A stretch of DNA of 64,000 nucleotides from an uncultured Roseateles sp. (GTDB lineage: Bacteria; Pseudomonadota; Gammaproteobacteria; Burkholderiales; Burkholderiaceae_C): assembly GCF_945956965.1 (NCBI RefSeq), contig NZ_CAMFJS010000002.1, forward strand, positions 288,082 through 352,081. The letters run 5' to 3'. The first letter of the stretch is position 1. Every line of letters begins with the position of its first letter. The translations under genes and the position numbers were made by a program. Positions 44,071 to 53,276 of this stretch are shown here, piece by piece. The notes under the pieces were generated by a model. The model was not told where the DNA came from. It worked only from the letters and a program-made list of their open reading frames with translations, and ran no database searches.

Positions 44071-46550
44071 GTACCTGGATCACCTTGCTGCGCGATGCCT
44101 GCCGCGGCCTGCGCGCCCGGCCCTGGGCCACGGCCGTGGCGGTGGGTGGGCTGATGTTGGCGCAGGCGGCCTGCGTGCTGGTGGCTTTGCTGGCGGTGGC
44201 GCTGTCGGACCCTGACCCGGCCATCCCCGCGCCTGAGCGCGTGGTGCTGCTGGACTTCAAGGGCAATCTGCCGGGCGAGCAAAACTTCTGGTTCAGCGCT
44301 TCGCCGCTGGTCTTCGCCGAGATGTTGAAGGAGCGCAAGGCCCCGCTGGAGCTGATCAGCCGGGCCAGCGGCGGCGGCCTGGACATCAAGATCGACGGCC
44401 GCCTGCAAGCCAGCTATTTGCTGCTGGCCGACCCCGATCTGGTGCCGCTTCTGGGGCTGCCTTCCCTGCAGGGCGACCTGCGCGCCAGCCTGGCGCGGCA
44501 TGACGGCATCGCCATCAACACCGATCTGCTGCGCAAGCTGTGGGGCGAGCTGCCGCCCGAACAGGCGCTGGGCCGTCGCATCGAGGCGGGCGGCAAGACC
44601 TACACCGTCAGCGCGGTGATGCCCAATATCGACGCCCGCAACCCGCTGGCCAATCCGGGCGCGCTGGCTTCGGTGGGCGAAGCCATGGCCATGGTGGGCT
44701 ATGACTCGCAGGCCAATACCCGCACGCAGGCGCAGCGTGAGGCGCTATTCGTCGTCAACGGCCGGGTGTTTGCTCGCCTGGCACCGGGGGCCACGGCGGC
44801 GCAGGTGGGCGGCTGGATGCGCGCGGCCTTCATGGCCAACCCGCAGTATGCGAAGCTGCCCGCCGAGTGGAAGGCCAATGGCCGCGAGGCCGCCTTCTTC
44901 CGTGGCCTGCCGCTGACCGAGCTGCCGTTTGAAGGCCAGGGCGGGCAGCTGCGCTGGACTTTGCTGGGCGCAGTCGGCCTGGCCTGCTTGGTGCTGCTGT
45001 TGCTGGCGGCCTTCAATACCATGAATCTGCACACCGCCAGCTTGCTGCAACGCCAGCGCGAGACCGCCTTGCGCCGCAGCTTGGGTGCGGATGGGCCACG
45101 CCTGCTGCAGCTGTGGGGCTTGGAAGTCTTGCTGCCGCTGCTGCTGGCCGCCGCGGGTGCGCTACTGCTGGCTTGGTGGCTGGCGCCCGCGCTGGCGCAG
45201 TGGATGGGCTTGTCCGCGCAGCACCCGGTGGCTGACCCGCTGCCCGGCCGGGTCTTGCTGGGCTTGGGTTTGAGCGTCTTGCTGCTGTGGCCGCTGACCC
45301 TGGCTTTGCCCGCCTGGGCCGCCTTGCAGCGCGCGCCCGCGCCGGCCTTGCAAGGCCGCACGGCCAGCGAAGGGCCTTGGGGCCGCCGCCTGCGCCAAGG
45401 TTTGCTGACGCTGCAGCTGTGCGGCTCGATGGCGCTGCTGGGCCTGGCCGGGGTGCTGGCCCTGCAGCAGCAACATCTGCTGCATCTGGACCGGGGCTTT
45501 GACACCCACAACCGGCTCTGGCTGGGCATTGTGATGAACCCCGACGAGGTGCCGCAGATGGCGCCGCTGATCGCTGCGCTGCGCTCACATCCTGCCATTC
45601 AGCACTGGGCCTTCAGCGGCATGCGGCCGGCGCGTGACACCGAGGGCGAGATCGATCTGCACGTCAGCGCCAGCCAGCACAAGCAGGTGCTGCGCGTCAG
45701 CACCGTGTCCAGTGGCTTCTTCGAGACTTACGGTATGACCGTGCTGGCGGGCGACCCCAAGCGGGGTTTGAGTGGCGCTTCGAATGACTCTGCCGGCGAG
45801 GACGGCGAGGCCAAGCTGGTCATCGACGCCAAGGCGGCGCGGTTGCTGGGCTTTGCCAGCCCGCAGGCGGCCATCGGCGCCCAACTGCGTGCGGGCGGCG
45901 GCTTTTTGCAAGAAGGCAAGGCGCTACGCCGGGTGGTGGCGGTGGTGAAAGATGTGCGCCTGGAGTCGGCCCGCGACGCTGCACGGCCGCAAGCCTTCTT
46001 GCTCAGCGAGGCGCCGCAGTGGGATTTAACGGTGCACGGCCCCGACCCGGTTGCCCTGCGCCGGGCTTTGGACGAGATCTGGGCCGCCAATGGCCCGGCC
46101 GTGCGGCACGAAATCCAGTCCGCCGACGAGCAGCTGGCCGAGGTCTATCGCCAGGAGCAGCAAATCACCAGCCTGTTGAGCGCCATCGCCCTGCTGGTGG
46201 TGGGCGTGGCCATGCTCGGAGCCTATGCCCTGGTGGCTGACACTTTGCGCCGCCGCCGTACCGAGCTGGTCTTGCGCCATCTGCACGGCGCCAGCCCGCT
46301 GCAGATCGCGCTCAGCGTGGGGCGTGAGTTCGCTTGGCCACTGCTCGGCGCCGCAGCCTTGGGCCTGCCCCTGGCCGGTTGGCTGGGCTGGCAATACCTG
46401 GCCGGCTTTGAAGAGCGCATCGCGCTGGCGCCTGGCCTCGGTTGGCCGCTGGCCGCGGCGGCACTGCTGACCCTGGGCGTGAGCACGCTGGCGGCGGCGC
46501 GGCATTTGCGTCTGGCCATGAGTTTGCGACCGGTGGAGGCTTTGGGTTGA
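44067..46550 (+). CDS. FtsX/MacB-type ABC permease, double-length
   Basis: An 827-residue permease with two FtsX/MacB halves. Helix 1 is at about 18-48, followed by a periplasmic MacB_PCD-type domain (to about 285), three helices, then a second periplasmic domain (about 475-690) and three final helices with the RRTELVLRHLHGASPLQI coupling segment. The duplicated arrangement is found in exporters of lipids, peptides or antibiotics. With the ATPase and adaptor it forms a complete inner-membrane part; the outer-membrane channel is not encoded nearby. Confidence 0.88.
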   Translation: MSTWITLLRDACRGLRARPWATAVAVGGLMLAQAACVLVALLAVALSDPDPAIPAPERVVLLDFKGNLPGEQNFWFSASPLVFAEMLKERKAPLELISRASGGGLDIKIDGRLQASYLLLADPDLVPLLGLPSLQGDLRASLARHDGIAINTDLLRKLWGELPPEQALGRRIEAGGKTYTVSAVMPNIDARNPLANPGALASVGEAMAMVGYDSQANTRTQAQREALFVVNGRVFARLAPGATAAQVGGWMRAAFMANPQYAKLPAEWKANGREAAFFRGLPLTELPFEGQGGQLRWTLLGAVGLACLVLLLLAAFNTMNLHTASLLQRQRETALRRSLGADGPRLLQLWGLEVLLPLLLAAAGALLLAWWLAPALAQWMGLSAQHPVADPLPGRVLLGLGLSVLLLWPLTLALPAWAALQRAPAPALQGRTASEGPWGRRLRQGLLTLQLCGSMALLGLAGVLALQQQHLLHLDRGFDTHNRLWLGIVMNPDEVPQMAPLIAALRSHPAIQHWAFSGMRPARDTEGEIDLHVSASQHKQVLRVSTVSSGFFETYGMTVLAGDPKRGLSGASNDSAGEDGEAKLVIDAKAARLLGFASPQAAIGAQLRAGGGFLQEGKALRRVVAVVKDVRLESARDAARPQAFLLSEAPQWDLTVHGPDPVALRRALDEIWAANGPAVRHEIQSADEQLAEVYRQEQQITSLLSAIALLVVGVAMLGAYALVADTLRRRRTELVLRHLHGASPLQIALSVGREFAWPLLGAAALGLPLAGWLGWQYLAGFEERIALAPGLGWPLAAAALLTLGVSTLAAARHLRLAMSLRPVEALG

Positions 46551-46639
46551 GCTGAAATCAGTAGCGCGGGAGGCTGCACGGCGCCGGAGCTTTGAGGGGC
46601 GGGGCGTTTGTTGGCGCCGTTTCCGAGGCCATTCCCGGC

Positions 46640-46663
46640 GCTATTACCGTCGCTATTACCGTC
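46640..46663. repeat. Short tandem duplication upstream of the small oxidoreductase-like gene
   Basis: Two exact 12-base copies of GCTATTACCGTC lie side by side, followed by a weaker similar unit. They are outside any supported gene. Nothing further can be said. Confidence 0.4.
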
Positions 46664-46715
46664 GCCTTCGCCGCCCCTATTCCCGCCGCGGTCCTTGGGG
46701 AAATCAGCGCTGCGA

Positions 46716-46721
46716 GACAAT
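46716..46721 (+). promoter_or_regulatory. Candidate -10 element of the oxidoreductase-like gene
   Basis: GACAAT in CTGCGAGACAATCCCG, eight bases before the ATG at 46730. It matches the recurring box ahead of tgt, yecA and lysE. Confidence 0.35.
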
Positions 46722-46729
46722 CCCGCTCT

Positions 46730-46903
46730 ATGTCTTCCTCCGCCGAATCCGACCCCGATCCCATGCCTTTGCCACCCCCGCAGCCCGACCTGGACGCCTG
46801 CTGCGGCAATGGCTGCGAGCCCTGCATCTTTGATCTCTACGACTTGGAGATGGACCGCTACCGCCAAGCCCTGCGGGCATGGCGGGCTCGACATCCGGAG
46901 TGA
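46730..46903 (+). CDS. Oxidoreductase-like domain protein
   Basis: A 57-residue protein. After a proline-rich start (DPDPMPLPPPQPDLD) it has CCGNGCEPCIFDLYDLEMDRYRQALRAW, the cysteine-rich signature of the oxidoreductase-like (PF09791) domain. Four cysteines may bind a metal or cofactor. The biochemical role of this family is unclear. Start at 46730 places the ATG just after a GACAAT box. It follows the ABC permease by 179 bases but probably has its own promoter. Confidence 0.75.
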   Translation: MSSSAESDPDPMPLPPPQPDLDACCGNGCEPCIFDLYDLEMDRYRQALRAWRARHPE

Positions 46904-47228
46904 CCCGGTCAGCGTCACGTTCGTGCCCCGGCTGTGCGTTCTTGCATAGCTTCATTCGGCAAATGCATAAACCCGGGGTTTCGGCGAGTTACCGCATGGT
47001 TACATTGGGGTGACAATCAGGTCTGTGCGAGCCCCAACCGGGGCTCGTGCTGCTGCACCAGTCCGAACACCACCCTGCGTCGGCTTTTGCCAACTCTCGC
47101 CAAAGCCTCCTATCGGGGCCGGCCTGTTGAACGGCATTGGGTCAGGCCCGACCCGCGGCACGCGCCATTAGGTGAGTGCTTGCTACCGAGCTTGACCCAA
47201 TACTGATTTAACTTTGATTGGGAAAGCT
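46904..47228. other. Upstream region of pckG
   Basis: A 325-base stretch with no gene. It contains an odd palindrome AAACCCGGGGTTT at 46969-46981, a GACAAT box at 47012-47017, and a perfect 8-bp hairpin at 47028-47047. These are likely promoter or leader elements controlling pckG, a key gluconeogenic gene, but no regulator can be named. Confidence 0.45.
47028..47047 (+). other. Hairpin in the pckG leader
   Basis: CGAGCCCC (47028-47035) pairs with GGGGCTCG (47040-47047) around AACC. It follows the GACAAT box by ten bases and would lie near the 5' end of a pckG transcript started there. No T-run follows, so it looks more like a stability or leader element than a terminator. Confidence 0.45.
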
Positions 47229-49109
47229 ATGAACCAGCCCGTGATGGAAGGCCTGCGCTTGAATGTGCCGGCATATGTGAAACACCAGCGTTTGATCGCC
47301 TGGGTGGCCGAGGTCGCCGCGCTCACGCAAGCGCGTGATGTGTACTGGTGCGACGGCAGCCAAGCCGAGTACGACCGCCTGTGCGAGCAGTTGGTGGCCG
47401 CCGGTACCTTCAAGAAACTCAATCCGGCCCTGCGCCCCAATAGCTTCCTGGCTTGCAGCGACCCCAGCGACGTCGCCCGCGTGGAAGACCGCACCTATAT
47501 CTGCTCCGCCAAGAAGGAAGACGCCGGTCCGACCAATAACTGGATGGCCCCGGCCGAGATGCGCGAGCTGCTGCAAACCGGCGAGAAGGCTTTGTTCAAG
47601 GGCGCCATGAAGGGCCGCACGCTCTACGTCGTGCCTTTCAGCATGGGCCCCATCGGCTCGCCGATCGCCCACATTGGCGTGGAACTGTCCGATAGCCCTT
47701 ACGTTGCCGTGAATATGCGCACCATGACCCGCATGGGCCGTGCCGTGCTGGACGTGCTGGGTGATGACGGCGTGTTCGTGCCTTGCGTTCACACCGTGGC
47801 CGCGCCGCTGGAAGCCGGCCAGGCCGATGTGAAGTGGCCTTGCAACCAGACCAAGTACATCGTGCATTTCCCCGAAACGCGCGAGATCTGGTCCTACGGC
47901 TCCGGCTACGGCGGTAATGCCTTGCTGGGCAAGAAGTGCTTTGCCCTGCGCATCGCTTCCACCATGGGCCGCGACCAAGGCTGGTTGGCTGAGCACATGC
48001 TGATCCTGGGTGTGACTTCGCCCGAGGGCAAGAAGTACCACTTCGCGGCCGCCTTCCCCAGCGCCTGCGGCAAGACCAATTTCTCCATGCTGATCCCACC
48101 GGCCGCCTTCGAGGGCTGGAAGGTCACCACCATCGGTGATGACATCGCCTGGATCAAGCCCGCCGCCGATGGCCGCCTCTACGCCATCAACCCGGAAGCG
48201 GGCTATTTCGGCGTGGCGCCGGGCACCAACACGCTGACCAACTTCAACTGCATGGCCAGCTTGAACAAGGATGTCATCTTCACCAACGTCGCACTCACCG
48301 ATGACGGCGATGTGTGGTGGGAAGGCATGACCGACACGCCGCCCGCCCACCTGATCGACTGGCAAGGCAAGGACTGGACGCCCGCCATCGCCAAGGAAAC
48401 CGGCGCCAAGGCCGCGCACCCGAATGCGCGCTTCACCGTCTCGGCCATCAACAACCCGGCGCTGGACTCCGAGTGGGATAACCCCGCCGGCGTGCCCATC
48501 GATGCCTTCATCTTCGGTGGCCGCCGCTCCACCACCGTGCCGCTGGTGACCGAGGCACGCAACTGGGTGGAAGGCGTGTACATGGCCGCCACCATGGGTT
48601 CGGAAACCACCGCTGCTGCTGCTGGTCAGCAAGGCGTGGTGCGCCGCGACCCCTTCGCTATGCTGCCCTTCATGGGCTACAACATGTCGGACTATTTCCA
48701 GCACTGGCTGGACATGGGCAAGAAGCTGCAAACTCTGTGCGCCACCACGGGCGCCAAGCTGCCGCAAATCTACTGCGTCAACTGGTTCCGCAAGGGCGCC
48801 GATGGCAAGTTCGTCTGGCCTGGCTACGGCGAGAACATGCGCGTGCTGAAGTGGATGCTGGACCGCGTGGAAGGCACGGGCCAGGGCGAGGAACACGCTT
48901 TCGGTGTGACCCCGCGCTACCAAGACATCAACTGGACCGGCCTGAACTTCAGCCAAGAGCAGTTCAACATCACCACCCATATCGACAAGGCCGCCTGGGC
49001 CACCGAAATGAAGCTGCACGATGAGTTGTTTGCTCAGCTGGCCTACCACCTGCCGGTGGAGCTGCCCGCCACCAAGGCGCTGATCGAGGCGCGCTTGCAG
49101 GCCGAGTAA
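47229..49109 (+). CDS. pckG: Phosphoenolpyruvate carboxykinase, GTP-dependent
   Basis: A 626-residue GTP-type PEP carboxykinase, standard length. The kinase P-loop is [15 protein letters not shown] (about residues 270-285); GDDIAWI holds the metal-binding aspartates; [30 protein letters not shown] is a signature block. It converts oxaloacetate and GTP to PEP, GDP and CO2 in gluconeogenesis. The ATG at 47229 follows a GGGAAAG site. A strong terminator sits after the stop. Confidence 0.96.
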   Translation: MNQPVMEGLRLNVPAYVKHQRLIAWVAEVAALTQARDVYWCDGSQAEYDRLCEQLVAAGTFKKLNPALRPNSFLACSDPSDVARVEDRTYICSAKKEDAGPTNNWMAPAEMRELLQTGEKALFKGAMKGRTLYVVPFSMGPIGSPIAHIGVELSDSPYVAVNMRTMTRMGRAVLDVLGDDGVFVPCVHTVAAPLEAGQADVKWPCNQTKYIVHFPETREIWSYGSGYGGNALLGKKCFALRIASTMGRDQGWLAEHMLILGVTSPEGKKYHFAAAFPSACGKTNFSMLIPPAAFEGWKVTTIGDDIAWIKPAADGRLYAINPEAGYFGVAPGTNTLTNFNCMASLNKDVIFTNVALTDDGDVWWEGMTDTPPAHLIDWQGKDWTPAIAKETGAKAAHPNARFTVSAINNPALDSEWDNPAGVPIDAFIFGGRRSTTVPLVTEARNWVEGVYMAATMGSETTAAAAGQQGVVRRDPFAMLPFMGYNMSDYFQHWLDMGKKLQTLCATTGAKLPQIYCVNWFRKGADGKFVWPGYGENMRVLKWMLDRVEGTGQGEEHAFGVTPRYQDINWTGLNFSQEQFNITTHIDKAAWATEMKLHDELFAQLAYHLPVELPATKALIEARLQAE

Positions 49110-49162
49110 GGTCCGCTCAATGCCTGCTGCTGCTTTGCGAAGTGGCGGCGGCATAAAAACCA

Positions 49163-49188
49163 GCCCGGCCTCGGCCGGGCTTCTTTTT
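49163..49188 (+). terminator. Intrinsic terminator of pckG
   Basis: GCCCGGCC (49163-49170) and GGCCGGGC (49173-49180) form an 8-bp GC stem with a two-base loop, followed by TTCTTTTT. It lies 54 bases after the pckG stop and just before chrA. Confidence 0.9.
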
Positions 49189-49208
49189 GCCTGTGCGATA
49201 TTCGCCGC

Positions 49209-50579
49209 ATGTCGAATCTACCGCCCAGCACACAGCAAGGCGCGAGCGCGCTCGAGCCCGTCTCGCTTCGTGAAGCCTTTGTGTTCTGGCTCAAGCTGGG
49301 CTTTGTCAGCTTCGGCGGCCCGGCCGGGCAGATCGCGCTGATGCACCAGGAACTGGTCGAGCGGCGCCGCTGGATTTCGGAGCGGCGCTTCCTGCATGCG
49401 CTCAATTACTGCATGGTTTTGCCCGGCCCGGAGGCCCAGCAGCTGGCCACCTATATCGGCTGGCTGATGCATCGCACGCCCGGCGGGCTGGTGGCGGGTG
49501 GCCTCTTCGTGCTGCCGTCCCTGTTCATTCTGATTGCGCTGGCCTGGGTCTATATGGCTTTTGGCCAGCAGCCGGCGGTGGCAGGGGTGTTGTACGGCAT
49601 CAAGCCTGCGGTGACGGCCATTGTGGTGTTCGCCGCCTATCGCATCGGTTCGCGGGCTCTGAAAAATGGCTGGCTGTGGGGCATTGCCGTGGCCGCGTTT
49701 GTGGCCATCTTCGCCTTGCAGCTGCCCTTTCCTTTGATCGTTTTGTGCGCCGGTGTCGTCGGGTATTTCGGCGGCCGATATGCGCCGGACAAGTTCGCGG
49801 TCGGCGGCGGCCATGGCGCGGCCAAGCTGTCTTATGGCCCGGCCTTGATTGACGACGACACACCCACGCCCGCGCATGCCGTGTTCAGCTGGCGGTATTT
49901 CCGCCGCGTGCAGGCCTTCTTCCTGGGGCTATGGCTCTTGGCCATCACCGGCCTGACGCTGGCCTTTGGCTGGGACGGGGTGCTGACGCAGATGGCCTGG
50001 TTCTTCACCAAGGCGGCCTCGCTGACTTTTGGCGGTGCTTATGCCGTGCTGCCCTATGTCTACCAAGGCGCGGTGGAGCATTTTCAGTGGCTCAATGCGG
50101 CGCAGATGATGGACGGACTTGCCCTGGGCGAGACTACGCCCGGCCCGCTGATCATGGTGGTGGCCTTCGTCGGCTTTGTGGGCGGCTGGAGCCGCGCCTT
50201 GTTTGGCCCGGACGCGCTGTTTCTGGCCGGCGCGGTGGCGGCAAGCGTGGTGACCTGTGCCACCTTTTTGCCGTCCTTCATGTTCATCTTGCTGGGCGGC
50301 CCCTTCATCGAGACCACGCATGGCAATCTGAAACTCACCGCGCCTCTGACGGGCGTTACCGCGGCGGTGGTGGGCGTGATCGTCAATCTGGCGCTGTATT
50401 TTGCGACCCACGTGCTGTGGCCGCAGGGGCTCGCCGGGCCTTTCGATTGGCGCTCGGCGTTGATCGGCTTGGTGGCCGCGGTGGCCTTGTTTCGCTACCA
50501 GGTGGGCGTAATGGCTGTGGTGCTGGGCGCGGGGCTGGCAGGCTTGGCGCTCAGCCTGGGCCGCTTGTTGCTTGCTTGA
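49209..50579 (+). CDS. chrA: Chromate transporter, ChrA-type (CHR family)
   Basis: A 456-residue long-chain CHR protein with two homologous membrane halves. Signature stretches are FVFWLKLGFVSFGGPAGQIALMHQE in the first half with VLPGPEAQQLATYIGW, and ASLTFGGAYAVLPYVYQ with ALGETTPGPLIMVVAFVGF in the second. The family exports chromate (sometimes sulfate) from the cytoplasm. The ATG at 49209 follows the pckG terminator closely. A chrB-type regulator is not adjacent, so chromate resistance is not certain. Confidence 0.93.
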   Translation: MSNLPPSTQQGASALEPVSLREAFVFWLKLGFVSFGGPAGQIALMHQELVERRRWISERRFLHALNYCMVLPGPEAQQLATYIGWLMHRTPGGLVAGGLFVLPSLFILIALAWVYMAFGQQPAVAGVLYGIKPAVTAIVVFAAYRIGSRALKNGWLWGIAVAAFVAIFALQLPFPLIVLCAGVVGYFGGRYAPDKFAVGGGHGAAKLSYGPALIDDDTPTPAHAVFSWRYFRRVQAFFLGLWLLAITGLTLAFGWDGVLTQMAWFFTKAASLTFGGAYAVLPYVYQGAVEHFQWLNAAQMMDGLALGETTPGPLIMVVAFVGFVGGWSRALFGPDALFLAGAVAASVVTCATFLPSFMFILLGGPFIETTHGNLKLTAPLTGVTAAVVGVIVNLALYFATHVLWPQGLAGPFDWRSALIGLVAAVALFRYQVGVMAVVLGAGLAGLALSLGRLLLA

Positions 50580-50621
50580 GGCGAGGCCGACATGGGCCGG
50601 CAACAAGCGAGCCAGAAATGC

Positions 50622-50646
50622 AAAAAGGCCCGTCAGGGCCTTTTTT
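50622..50646. terminator. Bidirectional terminator
   Basis: AAAAAGGCCC (50622-50631) and GGGCCTTTTTT (50636-50646) form a GC stem with A- and T-runs on the two sides. It lies between chrA and the convergent small gene and can serve both. Confidence 0.9.
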
Positions 50647-50669
50647 CTGGGAGTACCGACCGGTGCGGG

Positions 50670-50921
50670 TCAGCTGCGGCGGTTGTAGGCGGCGCGCAGT
50701 TCGGCAGCGAAGGAAGGCATGCTGGCCTCGTACTCTTGAGCCAGGGCCAGCAGTTCGCGGGAGGCGCGGGCTTCAGAGGCGGCGGCGATTCGGGCCTTGA
50801 GCTTGGCAGCCAGGTTCAACCAGACGCGGGCGCCGATGGCGGCGAAGGAACCGCTGTGGCGGACATTGAAATTCAGGCTGTGGCTCAGGGGACGGCCGAA
50901 GGTTTGGGTAGCGACGCTCAT
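50670..50921 (-). CDS. Small protein of unknown function
   Basis: An 83-residue protein starting at an ATG preceded by CAAGGAAACACC. It begins with a short polar segment and continues as an amphipathic helix-rich body (NLAAKLKARIAAASEARASRELLALAQEYE), ending RAAYNRRS. No signal or recognised domain. It is divergent from a LysR-type regulator across a perfect inverted repeat, so it may be that regulator's target. Confidence 0.65.
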   Translation of the reverse strand: MSVATQTFGRPLSHSLNFNVRHSGSFAAIGARVWLNLAAKLKARIAAASEARASRELLALAQEYEASMPSFAAELRAAYNRRS

Positions 50922-51051
50922 GGTGTTTCCTTGATTTGGCAGTCGACGCTTCCGTTTCAACCGGTTGGTACCGAGGCGGACTGACTGCAGTGGGTGCTTC
51001 TTGTTGAAGCGATGAGCGAATTATGGGGTAAACCCTAGGCATGACGCTAAT

Positions 51052-51082
51052 GAATTGTTTGAATCTTTCATATAAACAATTC
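51052..51082. promoter_or_regulatory. Inverted repeat in the LysR / small-protein promoter region
   Basis: GAATTGTTT (51052-51060) and AAACAATTC (51074-51082) are perfect inverted repeats spaced by 13 bases. It has the T-N-A dyad form of LysR sites and lies 33 bases before the LysR start. Autoregulation and control of the divergent gene are inferred. Confidence 0.6.
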
Positions 51083-51114
51083 GCATATCATTGCCTCAAC
51101 CTTGATTCGGCGCC

Positions 51115-52083
51115 ATGAACTTCCTCAATCTGGATCTGAACCTGCTGCGCGTGTTCGACGCCGTGATGGCCGAGCGCAATCTGACCCGCGCGGCGGAGCG
51201 CCTGGCCATGACCCAGCCCGCCGTCAGCCATGCGCTCAAGCGTTTGCGTGAGGCGCTGGGCGAGGAACTCTTCGTGCGCCAGGCCTTTGGCATGAAGCCC
51301 ACCTCCCGGGCCGAAGGTCTGTGGCCCGAGGTGAGGTTGATCCTCCAGCGCTTGCAAACCCTGCTGGTGCCGGGTGAATTTCAGCCCGAGATAGAGGAAT
51401 ACACCTTCCGCATCGCCATGGCCGATGCCACCGCAGCGCTGCTCTTGCCCCCGCTGGTGGCGCAGCTGGAAGAGGCGCGGGCGCTGGCCAATGTGCATGT
51501 GCTGCCGCTGACCACTCGCGACCCGCGCGCTTTGCTGGAGCAGGGCGAGGTGGACTTCGCCGTGGGCTATTTCCCCAGCGCCGTGGCGGCGCTGCAGTCG
51601 CAAGGCAACCAGGCGGCCATCCGCCAGCACCGCTTGTACGACAGCGAATACGTCTGCGTGATGCGCCGCGACCATCCCTTGGCTGACCTGCCTCTGGACC
51701 TGGACGCTTTCTGTGCGGCCCATCATTTGTTGGTGAGTTTTTCAGGTCGGGCCCATGGCTTTGTGGATCAGGCTCTGAACGCGCTGAACCGCAGCCGCCG
51801 CATTGTGCTGACGGTGAATCAGTTCTTCACCGCGGGGCGGGTGGTGTCGCAGTCCGACCTGCTGACCGTGCTGCCCACTCGATTCATCGAAGCCACCGGC
51901 TTTCGCGACAAGCTGCTGGAGCGGCCCTTGCCGGTGCAACTCTCCAAGGTCAATGTTGACATGCTGTGGCATCTGCGCAGCGAGGCACGCAGCGCCCAGC
52001 GCTGGATGCGCGCTTGTTTGATCGCAGCGGCTGGGCGGGCGCAGTTGCCGGCTGTGGTGACGGGTAGTCAGCCTCCGGGCTAG
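51115..52083 (+). CDS. LysR-family regulator, NodD/PcpR-like branch
   Basis: A 322-residue regulator. It starts FLNLDLNLLRVFDAVMAERNLTRAAERLAMTQPAVSHALKRLRE, the NodD/PcpR-type helix-turn-helix (LDLNLL...). The effector domain contains VDFAVGYFP and ends near LSKVNVDMLWHLRSEARSAQRWMR. Such regulators usually control aromatic or stress genes. The only divergent gene is the small protein at 50670. Confidence 0.9.
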   Translation: MNFLNLDLNLLRVFDAVMAERNLTRAAERLAMTQPAVSHALKRLREALGEELFVRQAFGMKPTSRAEGLWPEVRLILQRLQTLLVPGEFQPEIEEYTFRIAMADATAALLLPPLVAQLEEARALANVHVLPLTTRDPRALLEQGEVDFAVGYFPSAVAALQSQGNQAAIRQHRLYDSEYVCVMRRDHPLADLPLDLDAFCAAHHLLVSFSGRAHGFVDQALNALNRSRRIVLTVNQFFTAGRVVSQSDLLTVLPTRFIEATGFRDKLLERPLPVQLSKVNVDMLWHLRSEARSAQRWMRACLIAAAGRAQLPAVVTGSQPPG

Positions 52084-52126
52084 TTTGCTGTCGCCCAATT
52101 CCGTTTGTTGGCTTCTGCGGTGACAA
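52084..52126 (+). repeat. Direct repeat, first copy, upstream of yecA-like gene
   Basis: This 43-base stretch is 36/43 identical to 52166-52208 in the same orientation, 82 bases apart. It includes TTGGCTTCTGCGGTGACAAAC, a diverged version of the promoter-like box in the second copy. Confidence 0.6.
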
Positions 52127-52165
52127 ACTCATTCAGGCCTGGTTGAAGCGAACATCCGCCTGCAG

Positions 52166-52208
52166 TTTGCCGCCGCCTAATTCCCCTTGTCGGCTTCTGC
52201 GGCGACAA
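52166..52208 (+). repeat. Direct repeat, second copy, adjacent to yecA-like start
   Basis: Second copy of the 43-base repeat; it ends seven bases before the ATG at 52216. Its 3' end contains the GACAAT box, so the duplication appears to copy a promoter region. Confidence 0.6.
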
Positions 52209-52209
52209 T
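52204..52209 (+). promoter_or_regulatory. Candidate -10 element of the yecA-like gene
   Basis: GACAAT in TTCTGCGGCGACAATCAAGG, six bases before the ATG. The earlier repeat copy has the weaker GACAAA at the same place. Confidence 0.35.
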
Positions 52210-52215
52210 CAAGGC

Positions 52216-52992
52216 ATGAGCACCTCCGACCTGACCGAATCCGAATTCGCCGAACTCGACGAATTGCTTGCCAATACGCCCGCGCCGCTGCAGCCGCTGG
52301 ATGCCTCCATGCTGGACGGCTATCTATGCGGTGTGCTGGTGCAGCCGCGCCTGATTGATATCGATGAGTGGCTGCCCAATATCTTCGATTACGACGGTGG
52401 TGTGCTGCCCGAGGAAGTGGACCAAACCTGGCTGGCCCGTATCCGCGAACTGACCGAGCGCCGCCATATGGCCCTGAACAAGGCCATGGTGGAAGACGGC
52501 TGGTTCGACCCCGTGGTGCTGGATCTGGACGAGCCTGCTGAAGGTGCTGAGGCGGCCGAAGCAGCAGCGCCTGCCGACGAAGATCCTGAGCAGGCCCAAG
52601 CCCGCGCCACCTACAACAGCATGAGCCTGATCTCGCGCACCCTGATGCCCTGGGTCGCTGGCTTCCAGCATGCCGCGCTGTGCTTCCCCGAGTTGTCGGA
52701 GATGGACAACGACGCCGTGATGGCCGCGCTGGCCCGCCTCTACCGCCACCTGCCGGCCGAAACGCCCGAGGAAAAGGAAGTGGTCGCCACCCTGGACCGC
52801 GAGCATCCGTTGAAGGACTTGGATGACGCCATCGAAGAGATGGTGGTGACCGTGGCCGACCTGTGCGACCTGACGCAAGAGCAGCGCTACCGCGTTGAAA
52901 CCCTGCGCCGCGAAGGCCCCAAGCTGGGCCGTAACGACCCTTGCCATTGCGGCTCGGGTCGCAAGTACAAGCAGTGCCACGGCGCCAATTAA
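52216..52992 (+). CDS. yecA: UPF0149/YecA-family protein with SEC-C zinc motif
   Basis: A 258-residue protein. The UPF0149 domain covers about residues 8-215, with [18 protein letters not shown] near the start and [13 protein letters not shown] in the middle. An acidic alanine-rich insert (about 110-130) separates helices. The C-terminus is a SEC-C zinc motif, [19 protein letters not shown], like that of SecA. The family is linked to protein quality control or ribosome-associated roles, without a settled activity. A paralogue lacking SEC-C is at 59514-60350. A 60-bp repeat array starts at the base after its stop. Confidence 0.88.
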   Translation: MSTSDLTESEFAELDELLANTPAPLQPLDASMLDGYLCGVLVQPRLIDIDEWLPNIFDYDGGVLPEEVDQTWLARIRELTERRHMALNKAMVEDGWFDPVVLDLDEPAEGAEAAEAAAPADEDPEQAQARATYNSMSLISRTLMPWVAGFQHAALCFPELSEMDNDAVMAALARLYRHLPAETPEEKEVVATLDREHPLKDLDDAIEEMVVTVADLCDLTQEQRYRVETLRREGPKLGRNDPCHCGSGRKYKQCHGAN

Positions 52993-53224
52993 GACCTTGC
53001 GGGACAGACCGCCCGAGCGCAGCGAGTAGCTCTGTCCCCAACTGACTAGATTGACCTTGCGGGACAGACCGCCCGAGCGCAGCGAGTAGCTCTGCCCCCA
53101 ACTGATTTGATTGACCTTGCGGGACAGACCGCCCGAGTGCCGCGAGTCGCTCTGTCCCCAAGGGCTTAGATCAACTTTTCGGGACAGGCCTCCCGGGTGC
53201 AGAGGGTAGCTCTGCCCCTTCTCC
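52993..53224. repeat. Tandem array of four 60-bp hairpin-forming units
   Basis: Four units with an exact 60-base period fill the gap after the yecA stop (starts at 52993, 53053, 53113 and 53173). The first three are nearly identical; the fourth is diverged and incomplete. Each unit holds GGGACAGA and, 22 bases on, TCTGTCCC or TCTGCCCC, able to form a stem (arms at 53001-53008 and 53031-53038 in unit 1). The loop carries CGAGCGCAGCGAG. The period and structure suggest a REP-type palindromic repeat expanded in place. It is not a CRISPR array because spacers are not unique. Confidence 0.85.
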
Positions 53225-53276
53225 GAACGAGCGGGTTCTTGCGGGACCGGCCTGTCGCTGAGTTCTCCTCATCCCC

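Noticed and set aside
52133..53161. Minus-strand frame whose protein shows a 20-residue repeat (LLAALGRSVPQGQ)
   Set aside because: The protein repeat is only the translation of the 60-bp tandem DNA array, because 60 is divisible by three. The rest is antisense to the yecA-like gene.
52993..53224. The array considered as a CRISPR
   Set aside because: There are no unique spacers; the whole 60-bp unit is repeated, there are only four units, and no cas genes are present.
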